In this document: in pieces, positions 1 to 7,978 of the stretch | How positions within the stretch are numbered: the first letter of the stretch is position 1 | Layout: each line of letters begins with the position of its first letter | Origin: Methylocystaceae bacterium | GTDB taxonomy: Bacteria > Pseudomonadota > Alphaproteobacteria > Rhizobiales > Beijerinckiaceae | Length of the DNA stretch: 10,533 nt | Direction of reading: 5' to 3' | NCBI GenBank assembly: GCA_003152255.1 | Contig: PLZT01000201.1 | Span: forward strand, 2,138 to 12,670 | Notes under the pieces: generated by a model | Database searches by the model: none | What the model was told of the DNA's origin: nothing | The model's input: the letters and a program-made list of their open reading frames with translations, nothing else | Made by a program: the position numbers and the translations under genes

Positions 1-1965
1 CAGCGCGCGTCCGCCGTCGCGAAGGCCGTGGCCGTTTTGCGCGAAAACGGCGCGATGGACTACACCGTCGTTGTCGTGACGGAAGGCGACGATCCGCCCG
101 GTCTCGCCTATATCGCTCCTTACGCCGCGACCAGCATCGCCGAGCGCTTCATGGAAGCGGGTCGCGACGTGCTGATCGTCTATGACGATCTCACGCAACA
201 CGCTCAGGCTTATCGCGAACTTTCCTTGCTGCTGCGCCGCCCGCCGGGACGCGAGGCGTTTCCCGGCGATATCTTCTACGTCCACTCGCGCCTGCTCGAA
301 CGCGCGACTCGCTTGCGCGCGGAACTCGGCGGCGGTTCGCTCACCGCTCTGCCGATTGTCGAGACCGAAGCGCAGAATATCTCCGCCTATATTCCGACCA
401 ACCTCATTTCCATCACGGACGGCCAAATCTATCTTTCGCCGTCGCTGTTCGAATTGGGCGTGCTGCCGGCGGTCGATGTCGGCAAATCCGTTTCGCGCGT
501 TGGCGGCAAGGCGCAACGGGCCCCCTATCGCGCGGTGGCGGGCGACCTAAAGCTCGCTTACGCGCAGTTCGAGGAGCTTGAAACCTTCGCCCGTTTCGGC
601 GCCCGCCTAGACGATGACACGCGCAAGATCATCGAACATGGGCGACACATTCGCGCCTGTCTGAGCCAAGCGGAATTCGCCCCGGTTTCCGTGCCCGGAC
701 AAATCGCCGTTCTAATGGCGCTGACCGCGGGCCTTTTCGATTCCACGCCCACCGAGCGGATGGCCGACGCCGAACGCGCCGTTATCGCGGCCGCGGAAAA
801 GATTCCGGCGGAAGTCCGCGCGCGTTTCGACACGGCCGATAAATTGAGTGAGCAGGATCGAGCCATGATCCTGCGAATCGCCGGCGAGACGTTGACGCCA
901 TTTCAATCCAGTCCCGAGGCCAAAGCCGACGCGCGAATTATCTCCAAGACCGAAACTAAAGCCGGGCCAGGCCCCGTAAACGGGCGCGCGCCGGAAGGTC
1001 GAGCGGCGATCAAGCAAAAGCCGCGTCGGGCCGAAGCGGCGAACGAGACGGCGAGTCGCGCGGCCGGCGGGCGGGCGTCCGGCGCTTGGCGAATGGCGGT
1101 CGCGGTTCTCGTTATTCTGGCTGTCGCGGGCGGCTGGTTCGTTCTGTCGCGCGTTGAACGGAGTCGCGAGCCCGCCGCTCGCACGCTGAGCGTGACCGGC
1201 GTCTTGGCCGCCACCGCGACGACGCCAGTCCGGGCCGCGGTTTCGGGCGTCGTCTCGGAGGTCCATTGCGCCATCGACACGCAAGTCAAATCGGGCCAAA
1301 TTTGCGCGAAAATCGACTCGCGCCCCTATCAAGCCGTGTTGGATCGGGATGAAACCGAACTGAAAGCGGCCGAAGCCCAGTTGCAAAGGGATGACGCCGA
1401 TTTGGCTCGCGCCAAGGCGAGCTTGGAGCGTCATGCGGCCGTGGCGAAGAATCGATCCAGAGAGGCGGACGCGTCCCGCCGGATATATGAGCGGGCCGAA
1501 GCGCGAAGGAAGCGCGACGAGGAGACATCCGTTCAGCGCCAGGCGGCGCTGAACACGGCGCGGATCGACCTTGCCGAAACGAATATTGTTTCGCCGATTG
1601 ACGGCGTGGTGGTCGCGCGGAATATTGAAGTGGGCCGGGCGGTCGCGGCGGACGCGACGCCGCTCTTCCTCGTCGCGGCGGATCTCGGGGTTTTGCGCAT
1701 CAGCGCCAATGTCGGCGAGAAAGACATCGGCGACATCAAGCCCGGCGACAAGGTTTCCTTCGAGGTCGAGGCCTTCCCGAACCGCGCCTTCACCGGCGAG
1801 GTGACGCGAATAGACCGTTCGCCAGAGGCGAGCCAAAACGCCGCGAGCTATACCGTCGTCATCAGCGCGCCCAATGCCGATTTGTCGCTCAAGCCAGGCA
1901 TGCGCGCGACGATCCGGATCGCGATCAACCAGCCCGATCACGCGCCCAGTGGAGCAACGCCGTGA
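1..1965 (+). CDS. atpA: F-type ATPase alpha subunit (5'-truncated) fused in frame to a MacA/HlyD-type periplasmic adaptor
   Basis: The frame is open from base 1; the GTG at 28 is only an internal Val, and the true start lies upstream. Numbering from that codon, residues 1-292 are the alpha subunit from about E. coli residue 200: Walker B (DVLIVYDDL, 47-55), [12 protein letters not shown] (70-81), [12 protein letters not shown] (123-134), the VSRVGG arginine finger (R157) and a complete C-terminal helical domain. The P-loop lies outside the window. Residues 293-353 are an Ala/Lys/Arg-rich linker, and about 355-374 are a single hydrophobic helix. Residues 385-630 are a membrane-fusion protein: lipoyl half (SGVVSEV), alpha-helical hairpin (about 438-515), second lipoyl half ([13 protein letters not shown]) and a beta-barrel ([21 protein letters not shown]) most like MacA. 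Alpha normally ends near residue 292, so this is a fusion. The domain calls are secure. A joint function is inference, with alpha in the cytoplasm and the adaptor in the periplasm. The TGA overlaps the GTG of the gamma gene. Confidence 0.93.
   Translation, partial: QRASAVAKAVAVLRENGAMDYTVVVVTEGDDPPGLAYIAPYAATSIAERFMEAGRDVLIVYDDLTQHAQAYRELSLLLRRPPGREAFPGDIFYVHSRLLERATRLRAELGGGSLTALPIVETEAQNISAYIPTNLISITDGQIYLSPSLFELGVLPAVDVGKSVSRVGGKAQRAPYRAVAGDLKLAYAQFEELETFARFGARLDDDTRKIIEHGRHIRACLSQAEFAPVSVPGQIAVLMALTAGLFDSTPTERMADAERAVIAAAEKIPAEVRARFDTADKLSEQDRAMILRIAGETLTPFQSSPEAKADARIISKTETKAGPGPVNGRAPEGRAAIKQKPRRAEAANETASRAAGGRASGAWRMAVAVLVILAVAGGWFVLSRVERSREPAARTLSVTGVLAATATTPVRAAVSGVVSEVHCAIDTQVKSGQICAKIDSRPYQAVLDRDETELKAAEAQLQRDDADLARAKASLERHAAVAKNRSREADASRRIYERAEARRKRDEETSVQRQAALNTARIDLAETNIVSPIDGVVVARNIEVGRAVAADATPLFLVAADLGVLRISANVGEKDIGDIKPGDKVSFEVEAFPNRAFTGEVTRIDRSPEASQNAASYTVVISAPNADLSLKPGMRATIRIAINQPDHAPSGATP
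1087..1146 (+). other. Predicted transmembrane helix joining alpha subunit to adaptor
   Basis: This segment encodes a continuous hydrophobic stretch containing [17 protein letters not shown]. An Arg-rich linker precedes it and SRVERSR follows. It resembles the N-terminal anchor of MacA/HlyD adaptors, which are N-in/C-out, and would put the alpha subunit in the cytoplasm and the adaptor in the periplasm. Positive charge lies on both sides, so the topology rests mainly on adaptor homology. Confidence 0.75.
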
Positions 1966-2849
1966 GTGAAACCGCGGCGGGCCTGCAACGCAAGATCAGG
2001 AGCGCCGGCGATCTTCAATCGGTCGTGCGCACGATGAAAGCCCTGGCCGCCTCGAACATCGGTCAATACGAAAAAGCGGTGCGCGCGTTAAGCGACTATC
2101 ATCGCGCCGTGGAGATAGGGCTGAGCATTTGTTTCCGGAGCGCGTCCGACGCGCTCATGATGGAACGAGGGGGGCGAAGCGGCGGAGTGATTGGCGCTGT
2201 CGTGTTCGGCTCGGACCAGGGCCTGGTGGGGAGATTTAACGACGTCATCAGCGATTGCGCGGCGAACGCGCTCGCGGACCTCCCGGGCAAGCCCCAGGTC
2301 TGGGCCGTCGGCGAGCGTGCTCATGCGCGTCTGGAGGATGCGGGCCTGAAGCCGGCGGGTCTTTACGCCGTGCCGAATTCCATCAAGGCCATCACCCCGC
2401 TCGTCGGGCGGATTTTGATGGAGAGCGAGGCGCGCGACAGCCATGGCGCGGTCACGGAACTTTACATTTTCCATAACCGCCCAACGTCGGGGGCAGGTTA
2501 TGAACCCGCGGGCGAACGATTGCTGCCATTGGACGAAAAATGGCGGCGCGAACTCGCCGGACTTCCGTGGCCTACCGGAAACTTGCCCGAAGTCATGGGC
2601 GTCGGCGCCACGACCTTGCGAGGGCTTATCCGCGAATATCTTTTCGTTTCGCTGTTCCGGGCCTGCGCCGAATCCCTCGCCAGCGAAAACGCAAGCCGAT
2701 TGGCGGCGATGCAGCGCGCCGATAAAAACATCGACGAATTGCTGGAGGCGTTCAAAGGCGCATTCCATCGTTTGCGCCAGAGCGGGATCGACGAAGAGCT
2801 TTTCGATGTCATCTCCGGCTTCGAGGCTTTGAGCACGGAAAAGCGATAA
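1962..2849 (+). CDS. atpG: F-type ATPase gamma subunit (central stalk), N-ATPase-like
   Basis: This 295-residue protein is close to the usual gamma length (E. coli 287). Gamma is the rotating central shaft linking the alpha3beta3 head to the c-ring on the cytoplasmic face. The N-terminal helix ([20 protein letters not shown], 8-27), the [10 protein letters not shown] segment (84-93, compare TDRGLCGGLN in E. coli) and the C-terminal helix ([18 protein letters not shown], then [14 protein letters not shown]) all fit the family. The start is the GTG at 1962, which overlaps the upstream TGA as GTGA. GGAG at 1951-1954 lies 7 nt upstream, so translation is probably coupled to the alpha fusion. Alpha followed by gamma with no delta between them, and gamma last in the operon, is the order known for N-type ATPases (atpDCQRBEFAG). 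That assignment is inferred, because the diagnostic atpQ/atpR genes would lie outside the window. The protein looks intact. Confidence 0.93.
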   Translation: MSETAAGLQRKIRSAGDLQSVVRTMKALAASNIGQYEKAVRALSDYHRAVEIGLSICFRSASDALMMERGGRSGGVIGAVVFGSDQGLVGRFNDVISDCAANALADLPGKPQVWAVGERAHARLEDAGLKPAGLYAVPNSIKAITPLVGRILMESEARDSHGAVTELYIFHNRPTSGAGYEPAGERLLPLDEKWRRELAGLPWPTGNLPEVMGVGATTLRGLIREYLFVSLFRACAESLASENASRLAAMQRADKNIDELLEAFKGAFHRLRQSGIDEELFDVISGFEALSTEKR

Positions 2850-2859
2850 GCGTCGCCGC

Positions 2860-2891
2860 GCGCCGTCGTCAGGGATCGGAGACGACGGCGC
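2860..2891. terminator. Possible bidirectional hairpin between convergent atpG and phosphoesterase genes
   Basis: GCGCCGTCGTC (2860-2870) and GACGACGGCGC (2881-2891) form a perfect 11-bp stem around a 10-nt loop. The hairpin starts 11 nt after the gamma stop and covers the last codons and TGA of the convergent gene. There is no T-tract on either side, so it is not a classical intrinsic terminator. The placement suits a transcription end or 3'-end-stabilising structure for both genes, but GC-rich chance pairing is possible. Confidence 0.4.
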
Positions 2892-4596
2892 CAGTGGCGG
2901 GGTCGAGAAACAGCTCGCGAGCCTTGTCGTTCTCGCGCTTGTCGAAATCGAACATATTGCTCAGCGAGCCGGCGATCGTGTCGAACGAGCCCCCGGGTTG
3001 GATGCGCTGGCCGGCGAGCCAATTGTCCTCGATGAACCGGAGCACCGAACTTTGGTCGGTGAGCGTGTGGTCGACAAAATTGACTTTGGCGAAGCGGGAA
3101 ATCACGAGCACCGGCACGCGCGTTCCATATCCGCAGCGGCCTTGCGCCGGCCGGCCGAAGGCTCCGTCGAGCGGGGCCGTCGGGGAGGGGAGTCCCTGTT
3201 GCAGGCCATGCCGGCAAGCGCCGGGGCCGTTCAGGCCGTCGGCGGCGGTGAACGACGGATTGACGACGGGCGGCATTTGGTGGTCGTACCAGCCGTCGGA
3301 ATCGTCATAGGCGATGATTACCGCCGTGTTCGCCCATTCGGCGCGCTTTTGCAGCGCATTGACGACGCTCACGATGAAATTCTGCTCGTCAATGGGGTTG
3401 GAATAGCCGGGATGTCCATCCTGATAGGCCGGCGCCTTGAGGAAGCTCACGGCCGGAAGGCTCCCCGCGTCGAGCGCGTCGAAAAAGTCATGAATGTCAT
3501 AGGCGTGATTCGCCGGATCGATCTCCCCGGTAAGCGGGTCGCGCGTATGGCCGATGGCCGCCATCGACTTCGGACGCGCGTGGGCGGCGTTTCGCGTCGA
3601 GGCGTAATACTGGAACCATGCGTGGTGCGGGATGTAATCGGGCCTGGCGGCCTGAGGCGCGCCTGGTGCCCGCGTCGCGCTCGACCGCGCGCAACTGCTC
3701 GTGCCATTGGGATTCGTGATCGTCAGATCGAAGCCGCCCATGAACGAGCCCCAGGAGATATCCCTGGCGTTGAGCAGATCGCCGATGTTCGGGCCGTGCA
3801 TCGCCACCTGGTCGATCGTGGATTTGGAGCATGTATCGAGCAAGGGATCAACGTCGCCGATTACGGTATAATTGCCATTGCCGTCGTTCACTTCATTGCT
3901 TGGATGCAGAAGTTTGCCCGATTCATCGACGACGTTCAGCGTGGCGTCGATCCCATTGCTCTGCCCCGAGATTAGATTGAGCGCGCCGGGCGTGGAGGGG
4001 CCGAAGGTGGTCGTCCAGCTATTGTCGTTCAACGCGAAATGTTGCGCGTAGTTCCACAACGCCGTGACGGTATTGCCGTCGTAATAGCCCATGACGATGT
4101 TTTTTCCGTAGCCCTTCGGCGCGCCCCCGCGGCCGGTGGAACTCGGGAACGCGTCCATTTTTCCATTGTCGGCGGCAAGCTGTTCGGCCAGATCCTCGTG
4201 ATCCTGACTCGATGTGCGCGCCTGCGCCGGCGACAGACGAAACGGGTTGGAGGCCTCGCTTCCGTTGATGGCGGCTCCGCTTCCAAGCGGCCCGTTGGGA
4301 TTCCTGCCCATCAGGTCGACGCCCTCGAGCGGGGCGAAACTATTGTTTACATCGAGCGGCGTGAGCAAATTGTTGATGCTCTTTGGAGTCGTCTCCAACG
4401 CCGCGAACGGAGTTTCTCCGGCATTGTTCAGCGCGTTCGGATAGGAGCCGAAATAATGATCGAAGGAAACATTTTCCTGGAAGATGACCACGACATGCTT
4501 GATCGGGGTCGCGGTCTTGATGCGATCCTCGGCGACGCTGGCCGAGGAGATCGTCATCATGGCCGCGAGGCCGCATAAGAAGACCTGGTGTTTCAT
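2869..4596 (-). CDS. Secreted phosphoesterase, phospholipase C/acid phosphatase family (PF04185-like)
   Basis: This 575-residue exported hydrolase belongs to the alkaline-phosphatase-like superfamily and is expected to cleave phosphate esters (phospholipid head groups or phosphomonoesters) outside the cytoplasm. The N-terminus (MKHQVFLCGLAAMMTISSASVA) is a Sec signal peptide with likely cleavage after ASVA; there is no twin-arginine motif, unlike PlcH/PlcN. Family motifs are KHVVVIFQENVSFDHYFGSYP (33-53) with E41/N42, the GPSTPGALNLISGQSNG segment (199-215), DDSDGWYDH (431-439) with D431/D432, and RVPVLVISRF followed by SSVLRFIEDNW. By analogy with AcpA-type enzymes, E41/N42 and D431/D432 would bind the metal, and a Ser/Thr in about 193-201 would be the nucleophile. 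The C-terminal domains of the longer haemolytic PlcH/PlcN are absent. The ATG at 4596 has GGGGAG 6 nt upstream. The gene is single, convergent with atpG and divergent from the galactoside operon. The exact substrate cannot be read from the sequence. Confidence 0.9.
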   Translation of the reverse strand: MKHQVFLCGLAAMMTISSASVAEDRIKTATPIKHVVVIFQENVSFDHYFGSYPNALNNAGETPFAALETTPKSINNLLTPLDVNNSFAPLEGVDLMGRNPNGPLGSGAAINGSEASNPFRLSPAQARTSSQDHEDLAEQLAADNGKMDAFPSSTGRGGAPKGYGKNIVMGYYDGNTVTALWNYAQHFALNDNSWTTTFGPSTPGALNLISGQSNGIDATLNVVDESGKLLHPSNEVNDGNGNYTVIGDVDPLLDTCSKSTIDQVAMHGPNIGDLLNARDISWGSFMGGFDLTITNPNGTSSCARSSATRAPGAPQAARPDYIPHHAWFQYYASTRNAAHARPKSMAAIGHTRDPLTGEIDPANHAYDIHDFFDALDAGSLPAVSFLKAPAYQDGHPGYSNPIDEQNFIVSVVNALQKRAEWANTAVIIAYDDSDGWYDHQMPPVVNPSFTAADGLNGPGACRHGLQQGLPSPTAPLDGAFGRPAQGRCGYGTRVPVLVISRFAKVNFVDHTLTDQSSVLRFIEDNWLAGQRIQPGGSFDTIAGSLSNMFDFDKRENDKARELFLDPATGAVVSDP

Positions 4597-4735
4597 TGTT
4601 AGCTCCCCAGCGCGGCGGCAGGCGCGCGGACTGAAATCGCATCGAGGCGTAGGATGGACAGCGTAACCGCGACAGGCAACAATAATATTACCGACGGCCC
4701 GCGCGATGCTTCGCGATTGTCTCCTTCGAGATAAG

Positions 4736-4753
4736 CCGTCATCAATTTGTCAG
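4736..4753 (+). promoter_or_regulatory. PHO-box-like direct repeat in the phosphoesterase/GH42 divergent region
   Basis: CCGTCAT, a CAAT spacer, then TTGTCAG reproduces the 7-4-7 layout of the PhoB box (CTGTCAT-N4-CTGTCAT), with 6/7 and 5/7 matches, and resembles the E. coli phoA box. It points toward the GH42 gene, 46 nt before its ATG, with a weak -10-like TATCAC at 4761-4766. The divergent gene is a phosphoesterase, a typical Pho-regulon product, but it lies 140 nt away in the opposite orientation. This is a suggestion from pattern alone. Confidence 0.3.
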
Positions 4754-4799
4754 AACGCTGTATCACTGCGGAGAGACGGTTTGAGGAATTGGGCGGGCG

Positions 4800-6767
4800 A
4801 TGGCGACCGAGCAGCGACTGGGCGTTTGTTACTATCCGGAACATTGGCCGGAAAGCCGCTGGGCCGAGGACGCGCGGGGGATGGTCGAGATTGGCCTTCA
4901 ATTGGTCCGCATGGGCGAATTCGCCTGGTCGCGACTGGAGCCCCGCGATGGGCGTTATGATTTCGAATGGCTGAGGCGCGCGATCGACACGTTCCACGGC
5001 GCCGGCCTCGATATCGTGCTGGGAACGCCGACCGCGACGCCGCCTAAATGGCTCGTCGACAAAATGCCGGACATGCTGGCGCTGGACGCCAAGGGCCATG
5101 CGCGCAAATTCGGTTCCCGCCGCCATTATTGCTTCAGCCACGCGGGTTATGCGCGAGAGTGCGACCGTATCGTCGCCGCTTTGGCCGAGGCCTTCGGCGA
5201 ACATCCCGGCGTCAAAGCGTGGCAAACCGACAATGAATATGGTTGTCACGACACCGTGGAGAGCTATTCGAGCGCGGCGCGCGACGCGTTCCGGCGGTGG
5301 TGTCGCGATAAATACGCTGACATAGACAGGCTGAATCGGGCCTGGGGCAATGTCTTCTGGTCGATGGAGCTATCCGGCTTCGACGACATCGAGCTTCCCA
5401 ACCTCACCGTGACCGAGGCGAACCCGTCTCACCTGCTGGACTTCCAGCGTTTCTCGTCGGATCAAGTGGCCATTTTCAACAGGCGCCAGGTCGAGATCAT
5501 CCGGCGCCATTCGCCGGGCCGCGCGATCCTGCACAATTTCATGGGGGCCTTCCCCGCCTTCGATCATTACGCGGTGGGACAAGACCTCGACGCCGCCGCG
5601 TGGGACAGCTACCCGCTCGGCTTCCTGGAGCGCGGCCCGCGCGACGAAGCGTTCAAGACGCGCTATATGCGCGTTGGCGATCCTGATTTTCAAGCGTTCC
5701 ATCACGATCTCTATCGCGCCTGCGGGCGCGGCCGCTGGTGGGTGATGGAGCAACAGCCCGGCGCCGTGAATTGGGCGCCGTGGAATCCGGCGCCGGCGCG
5801 GGGCGCGGTGCGGCTTTGGACATATGAGGCCTTCGCCGCCGGCGCGGAGGTCGTCAGCTATTTCCGTTGGCGACAGGCGCCTTTCGCGCAAGAGCAGATG
5901 CACGAGGGGCTATTGCTGCCAAATTCCGAGCCGAACGAAGCCTATCACATCGTCGCGGAGCTCTCTCGCGAACTCGCGATGCTGGGCGCCAAAGCCCAGA
6001 CGGCCCGGTCGGCCGTCGCGTTGGTCTTCGACTATGAAAGCGCATGGGCCTGGAGCATAGAACCGCAAGGCCAGGATTTTTCCTATTTCGAACTGGTGTT
6101 CGCCTTTTATCGTGGACTGCGCCACCTGGGACTTTCGGTCGACATTATCCCGCCGACGCCAGAGGCTGTCGCCGACCGCAAACTTGTCGTGGCGCCGGGG
6201 CTCTTCACCGCGCGCCCCGAACTGGCGGAAGCGCTTGCGCGGAGCGGCGCCGCCGTGCTGTTGGGGCCGCGAAGCGGCTCCAAAACGCGCGATTTCCATA
6301 TTCCGTCCGAGCTTCCGCCGGGAGCGTTCCGTTCGCTTGTCGACGTGAAGGTCCGCCGCGTCGAGAGCCTTCGCCCAGGCGTTACGGTTTCCGTCGAGGG
6401 CGCCGCGGGGCATTTGGAAGGCTGGCGCGAGTTCCTGACGCTGGGGCAGGGCGCCGAAGCGCGGTTGCGGTCGACCGACGGCGAGATCGTTCTCGCCCAT
6501 GGCGCGCGCGCTTTTTACCTGGCGGGGCGCCCGGACGATCTGCTGCTGGAGACTGTCTTGCGCCGCGTTTTGGCTTGCGCCGGTTTGGCCGCGCTTGATT
6601 TGCCGCGGGACATTCGCGTTCGCGACAATGGCGCCACGCGCTTTGTCTTCAATTATGGCGACACAATAGTGGATATTTCCTCGATCATTGGCGACGCGCC
6701 GCTTTATCTTGGAGAAAGACGCCTTCCTCCTTGCGGCGTCGCGGCCTTCGCGGCAAGCATGGCCTGA
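4800..6767 (+). CDS. Beta-galactosidase, glycoside hydrolase family 42
   Basis: This 655-residue cytosolic enzyme has no signal peptide. It should hydrolyse terminal beta-D-galactosides with retention of configuration. The start of the barrel (LGVCYYPEHWPESRWAEDA, 8-26), RMGEFAWSRLEP (37-48), TPTATPPKWL (76-85) and HYCFSH are GH42 hallmarks. The acid/base is E146 in WQTDNEYGCH, and the nucleophile is E317 in WWVMEQQPG. The TIM barrel covers about 8-390, a Rossmann-like trimerisation domain about 400-590 (AVALVFDYESAWAW near its start), and a small beta domain the rest. The length is typical. The ATG at 4800 is forced, because a TGA lies in frame at 4782-4784 with no other start between. The likely Shine-Dalgarno is GAGG at 4783-4786, somewhat distant. 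It is the first gene of an operon with galK and galT, which fits release of galactose inside the cell. GH42 members also act on plant or oligosaccharide galactosides, so lactose need not be the natural substrate. Confidence 0.95.
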   Translation: MATEQRLGVCYYPEHWPESRWAEDARGMVEIGLQLVRMGEFAWSRLEPRDGRYDFEWLRRAIDTFHGAGLDIVLGTPTATPPKWLVDKMPDMLALDAKGHARKFGSRRHYCFSHAGYARECDRIVAALAEAFGEHPGVKAWQTDNEYGCHDTVESYSSAARDAFRRWCRDKYADIDRLNRAWGNVFWSMELSGFDDIELPNLTVTEANPSHLLDFQRFSSDQVAIFNRRQVEIIRRHSPGRAILHNFMGAFPAFDHYAVGQDLDAAAWDSYPLGFLERGPRDEAFKTRYMRVGDPDFQAFHHDLYRACGRGRWWVMEQQPGAVNWAPWNPAPARGAVRLWTYEAFAAGAEVVSYFRWRQAPFAQEQMHEGLLLPNSEPNEAYHIVAELSRELAMLGAKAQTARSAVALVFDYESAWAWSIEPQGQDFSYFELVFAFYRGLRHLGLSVDIIPPTPEAVADRKLVVAPGLFTARPELAEALARSGAAVLLGPRSGSKTRDFHIPSELPPGAFRSLVDVKVRRVESLRPGVTVSVEGAAGHLEGWREFLTLGQGAEARLRSTDGEIVLAHGARAFYLAGRPDDLLLETVLRRVLACAGLAALDLPRDIRVRDNGATRFVFNYGDTIVDISSIIGDAPLYLGERRLPPCGVAAFAASMA

Positions 6768-6775
6768 TGCATCTC

Positions 6776-6781
6776 AAAGGA
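6776..6781 (+). promoter_or_regulatory. Ribosome binding site deciding the galK start
   Basis: AAAGGA lies 6 nt before the ATG at 6788. It supports that start over the ATG at 6767, which overlaps the upstream TGA as TGATG but has no purine-rich site in front of it. Confidence 0.65.
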
Positions 6782-6787
6782 ACGCAA

Positions 6788-7945
6788 ATGCGCATCGCGG
6801 AGGAACTCGTCTCGAAGTTCAAGGCGCTTTTCGGCGCGGCGCCGCGCCTGTTTCGCGCGCCGGGACGCGTCAATCTGATTGGGGAACACACAGATTACAA
6901 CGACGGCTTCGTTATGCCCGCCGCGATTGATTTATCGACGATCGCCGCCATCGCGCCGCGTGGCGACAGAAAGTTTCGCGTCCACTCCGTGGCCTTCGAG
7001 CGGACCATTGAATTCGATCTCGACGATCCTTCGCCCACTCCGCGCGGCGATTGGAGCGACTATGTTCGCGGCGTGACGCTTTCCCTTGAGAACGCCGGTC
7101 ACCGTCTGGTTGGGGCGGATCTCATGTTGCACGGGGATCTGCCGATGGGATCGGGTCTCTCCGCCTCCGCCGCGTTGGAAGTGGCGGTAGGCTTCGCGCT
7201 TTGCCGCGTCTCTGGCGTGGCGATCGACCTTACGGATCTTGCTCTTTGTTGTCAGCGCGCGGAAAATGAATTCGTGGGCATGCGTTGCGGCGTCATGGAT
7301 CAATTCATCTCATGCCGCGCCGTCGCCGGCTGCGCCCTGCTGCTTGATTGCCGCGGCCTGGAGGCGCGGCGCCTGCGGATTGACCCCCGTGCGCGGCTGG
7401 TGATTTGCAACACGATGGTCCATCACGAATTGGCGAGCAGCGCGTATAATGCGAGGCGCGAGGCGTGCGAACGCGCGGTCGCGCTGCTGTCCGGGCCGCT
7501 CGATGGCGTCAAGGCGTTGCGCGACGTGACCCAAGACCAGCTCAAGCATTTCGCCGCGCTTCTGCCCGATCCGATTTTGGGCCGCGCGCGCCATGTCGTC
7601 AGTGAAAATGCGCGCGTGTTGCAGGCGGCGACGGCGCTCGCGGCCGGCGATCTCGCCGAATGCGGTTGGCTGATGAACGAGTCGCATCGCAGCCTTCGCG
7701 ACGATTACGAAGTCAGTTGCCCCGAACTCGATCTGATGGTTGAACTGGCGCGCGGCGCTCCGGGTGTTTATGGCGCGCGCATGACCGGGGGCGGTTTCGG
7801 CGGCTGCACTGTCAATTTGGTGGAAGCGGATCGCGTCGAAAGTTTCAAGGAGATCGTCGGCGAAGCCTATGGAGATGCGACCAAACTGACGCCGCGGATC
7901 TTTGTCTGCGTACCTGGAGCTGGCGTCGGGGAAATGGATTTTTGA
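6788..7945 (+). CDS. galK: Galactokinase
   Basis: This 385-residue GHMP-family kinase phosphorylates alpha-D-galactose at C1 with ATP, the first committed Leloir step, in the cytoplasm. All three family motifs are intact: the galactokinase signature GRVNLIGEHTDYNDG (26-40), the ATP-binding loop MGSGLSASAA (120-129) and GGGFGG (334-339). The catalytic Asp is in GVMDQFIS (D171, matching E. coli D174). The length matches E. coli GalK (382). I chose the ATG at 6788 because of the AAAGGA 6 nt upstream and the N-terminal alignment with known enzymes. The ATG at 6767 (TGATG with the GH42 stop) would add seven residues and cannot be excluded. The gene sits between the GH42 gene and galT in one operon, consistent with use of galactose released by the hydrolase. 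Mutarotase, which supplies the alpha anomer, is not nearby. Confidence 0.96.
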   Translation: MRIAEELVSKFKALFGAAPRLFRAPGRVNLIGEHTDYNDGFVMPAAIDLSTIAAIAPRGDRKFRVHSVAFERTIEFDLDDPSPTPRGDWSDYVRGVTLSLENAGHRLVGADLMLHGDLPMGSGLSASAALEVAVGFALCRVSGVAIDLTDLALCCQRAENEFVGMRCGVMDQFISCRAVAGCALLLDCRGLEARRLRIDPRARLVICNTMVHHELASSAYNARREACERAVALLSGPLDGVKALRDVTQDQLKHFAALLPDPILGRARHVVSENARVLQAATALAAGDLAECGWLMNESHRSLRDDYEVSCPELDLMVELARGAPGVYGARMTGGGFGGCTVNLVEADRVESFKEIVGEAYGDATKLTPRIFVCVPGAGVGEMDF

Positions 7946-7964
7946 GCGCGCGCGCCGCGACGAC

Positions 7965-7971
7965 GAAGGAG
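7965..7971 (+). promoter_or_regulatory. Strong ribosome binding site for the galT TTG start
   Basis: GAAGGAG ends 7 nt before the TTG at 7979 and lies in the 33-nt galK-galT spacer. It is the best ribosome site in the operon and argues that the TTG is the true start, with strength offsetting the weak codon. Confidence 0.75.
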
Positions 7972-7978
7972 CCCGGCA

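Noticed and set aside
28..30. GTG as the start of the first gene
   Set aside because: The frame is open to base 1 and those upstream codons (QRASAVAKA) match the conserved alpha sequence, so the gene begins outside the window.
712..1941. A 409-codon open frame on the minus strand
   Set aside because: It lies wholly antisense to the recognised alpha-adaptor fusion, its translation shows no recognisable motif, and long antisense frames are common in GC-rich DNA.
2998..3975. A 325-codon plus-strand open frame inside the phosphoesterase gene
   Set aside because: It is antisense to a well-supported family member. The translation is Arg/Val/Gly-rich with no domain, and nothing marks an independent gene.
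6731..6787. N-terminal extension of galactokinase from 6731
   Set aside because: It would overlap the GH42 gene by 37 nt and add an Arg-rich tail absent from galactokinases. The ATG at 6788 has a good ribosome site.
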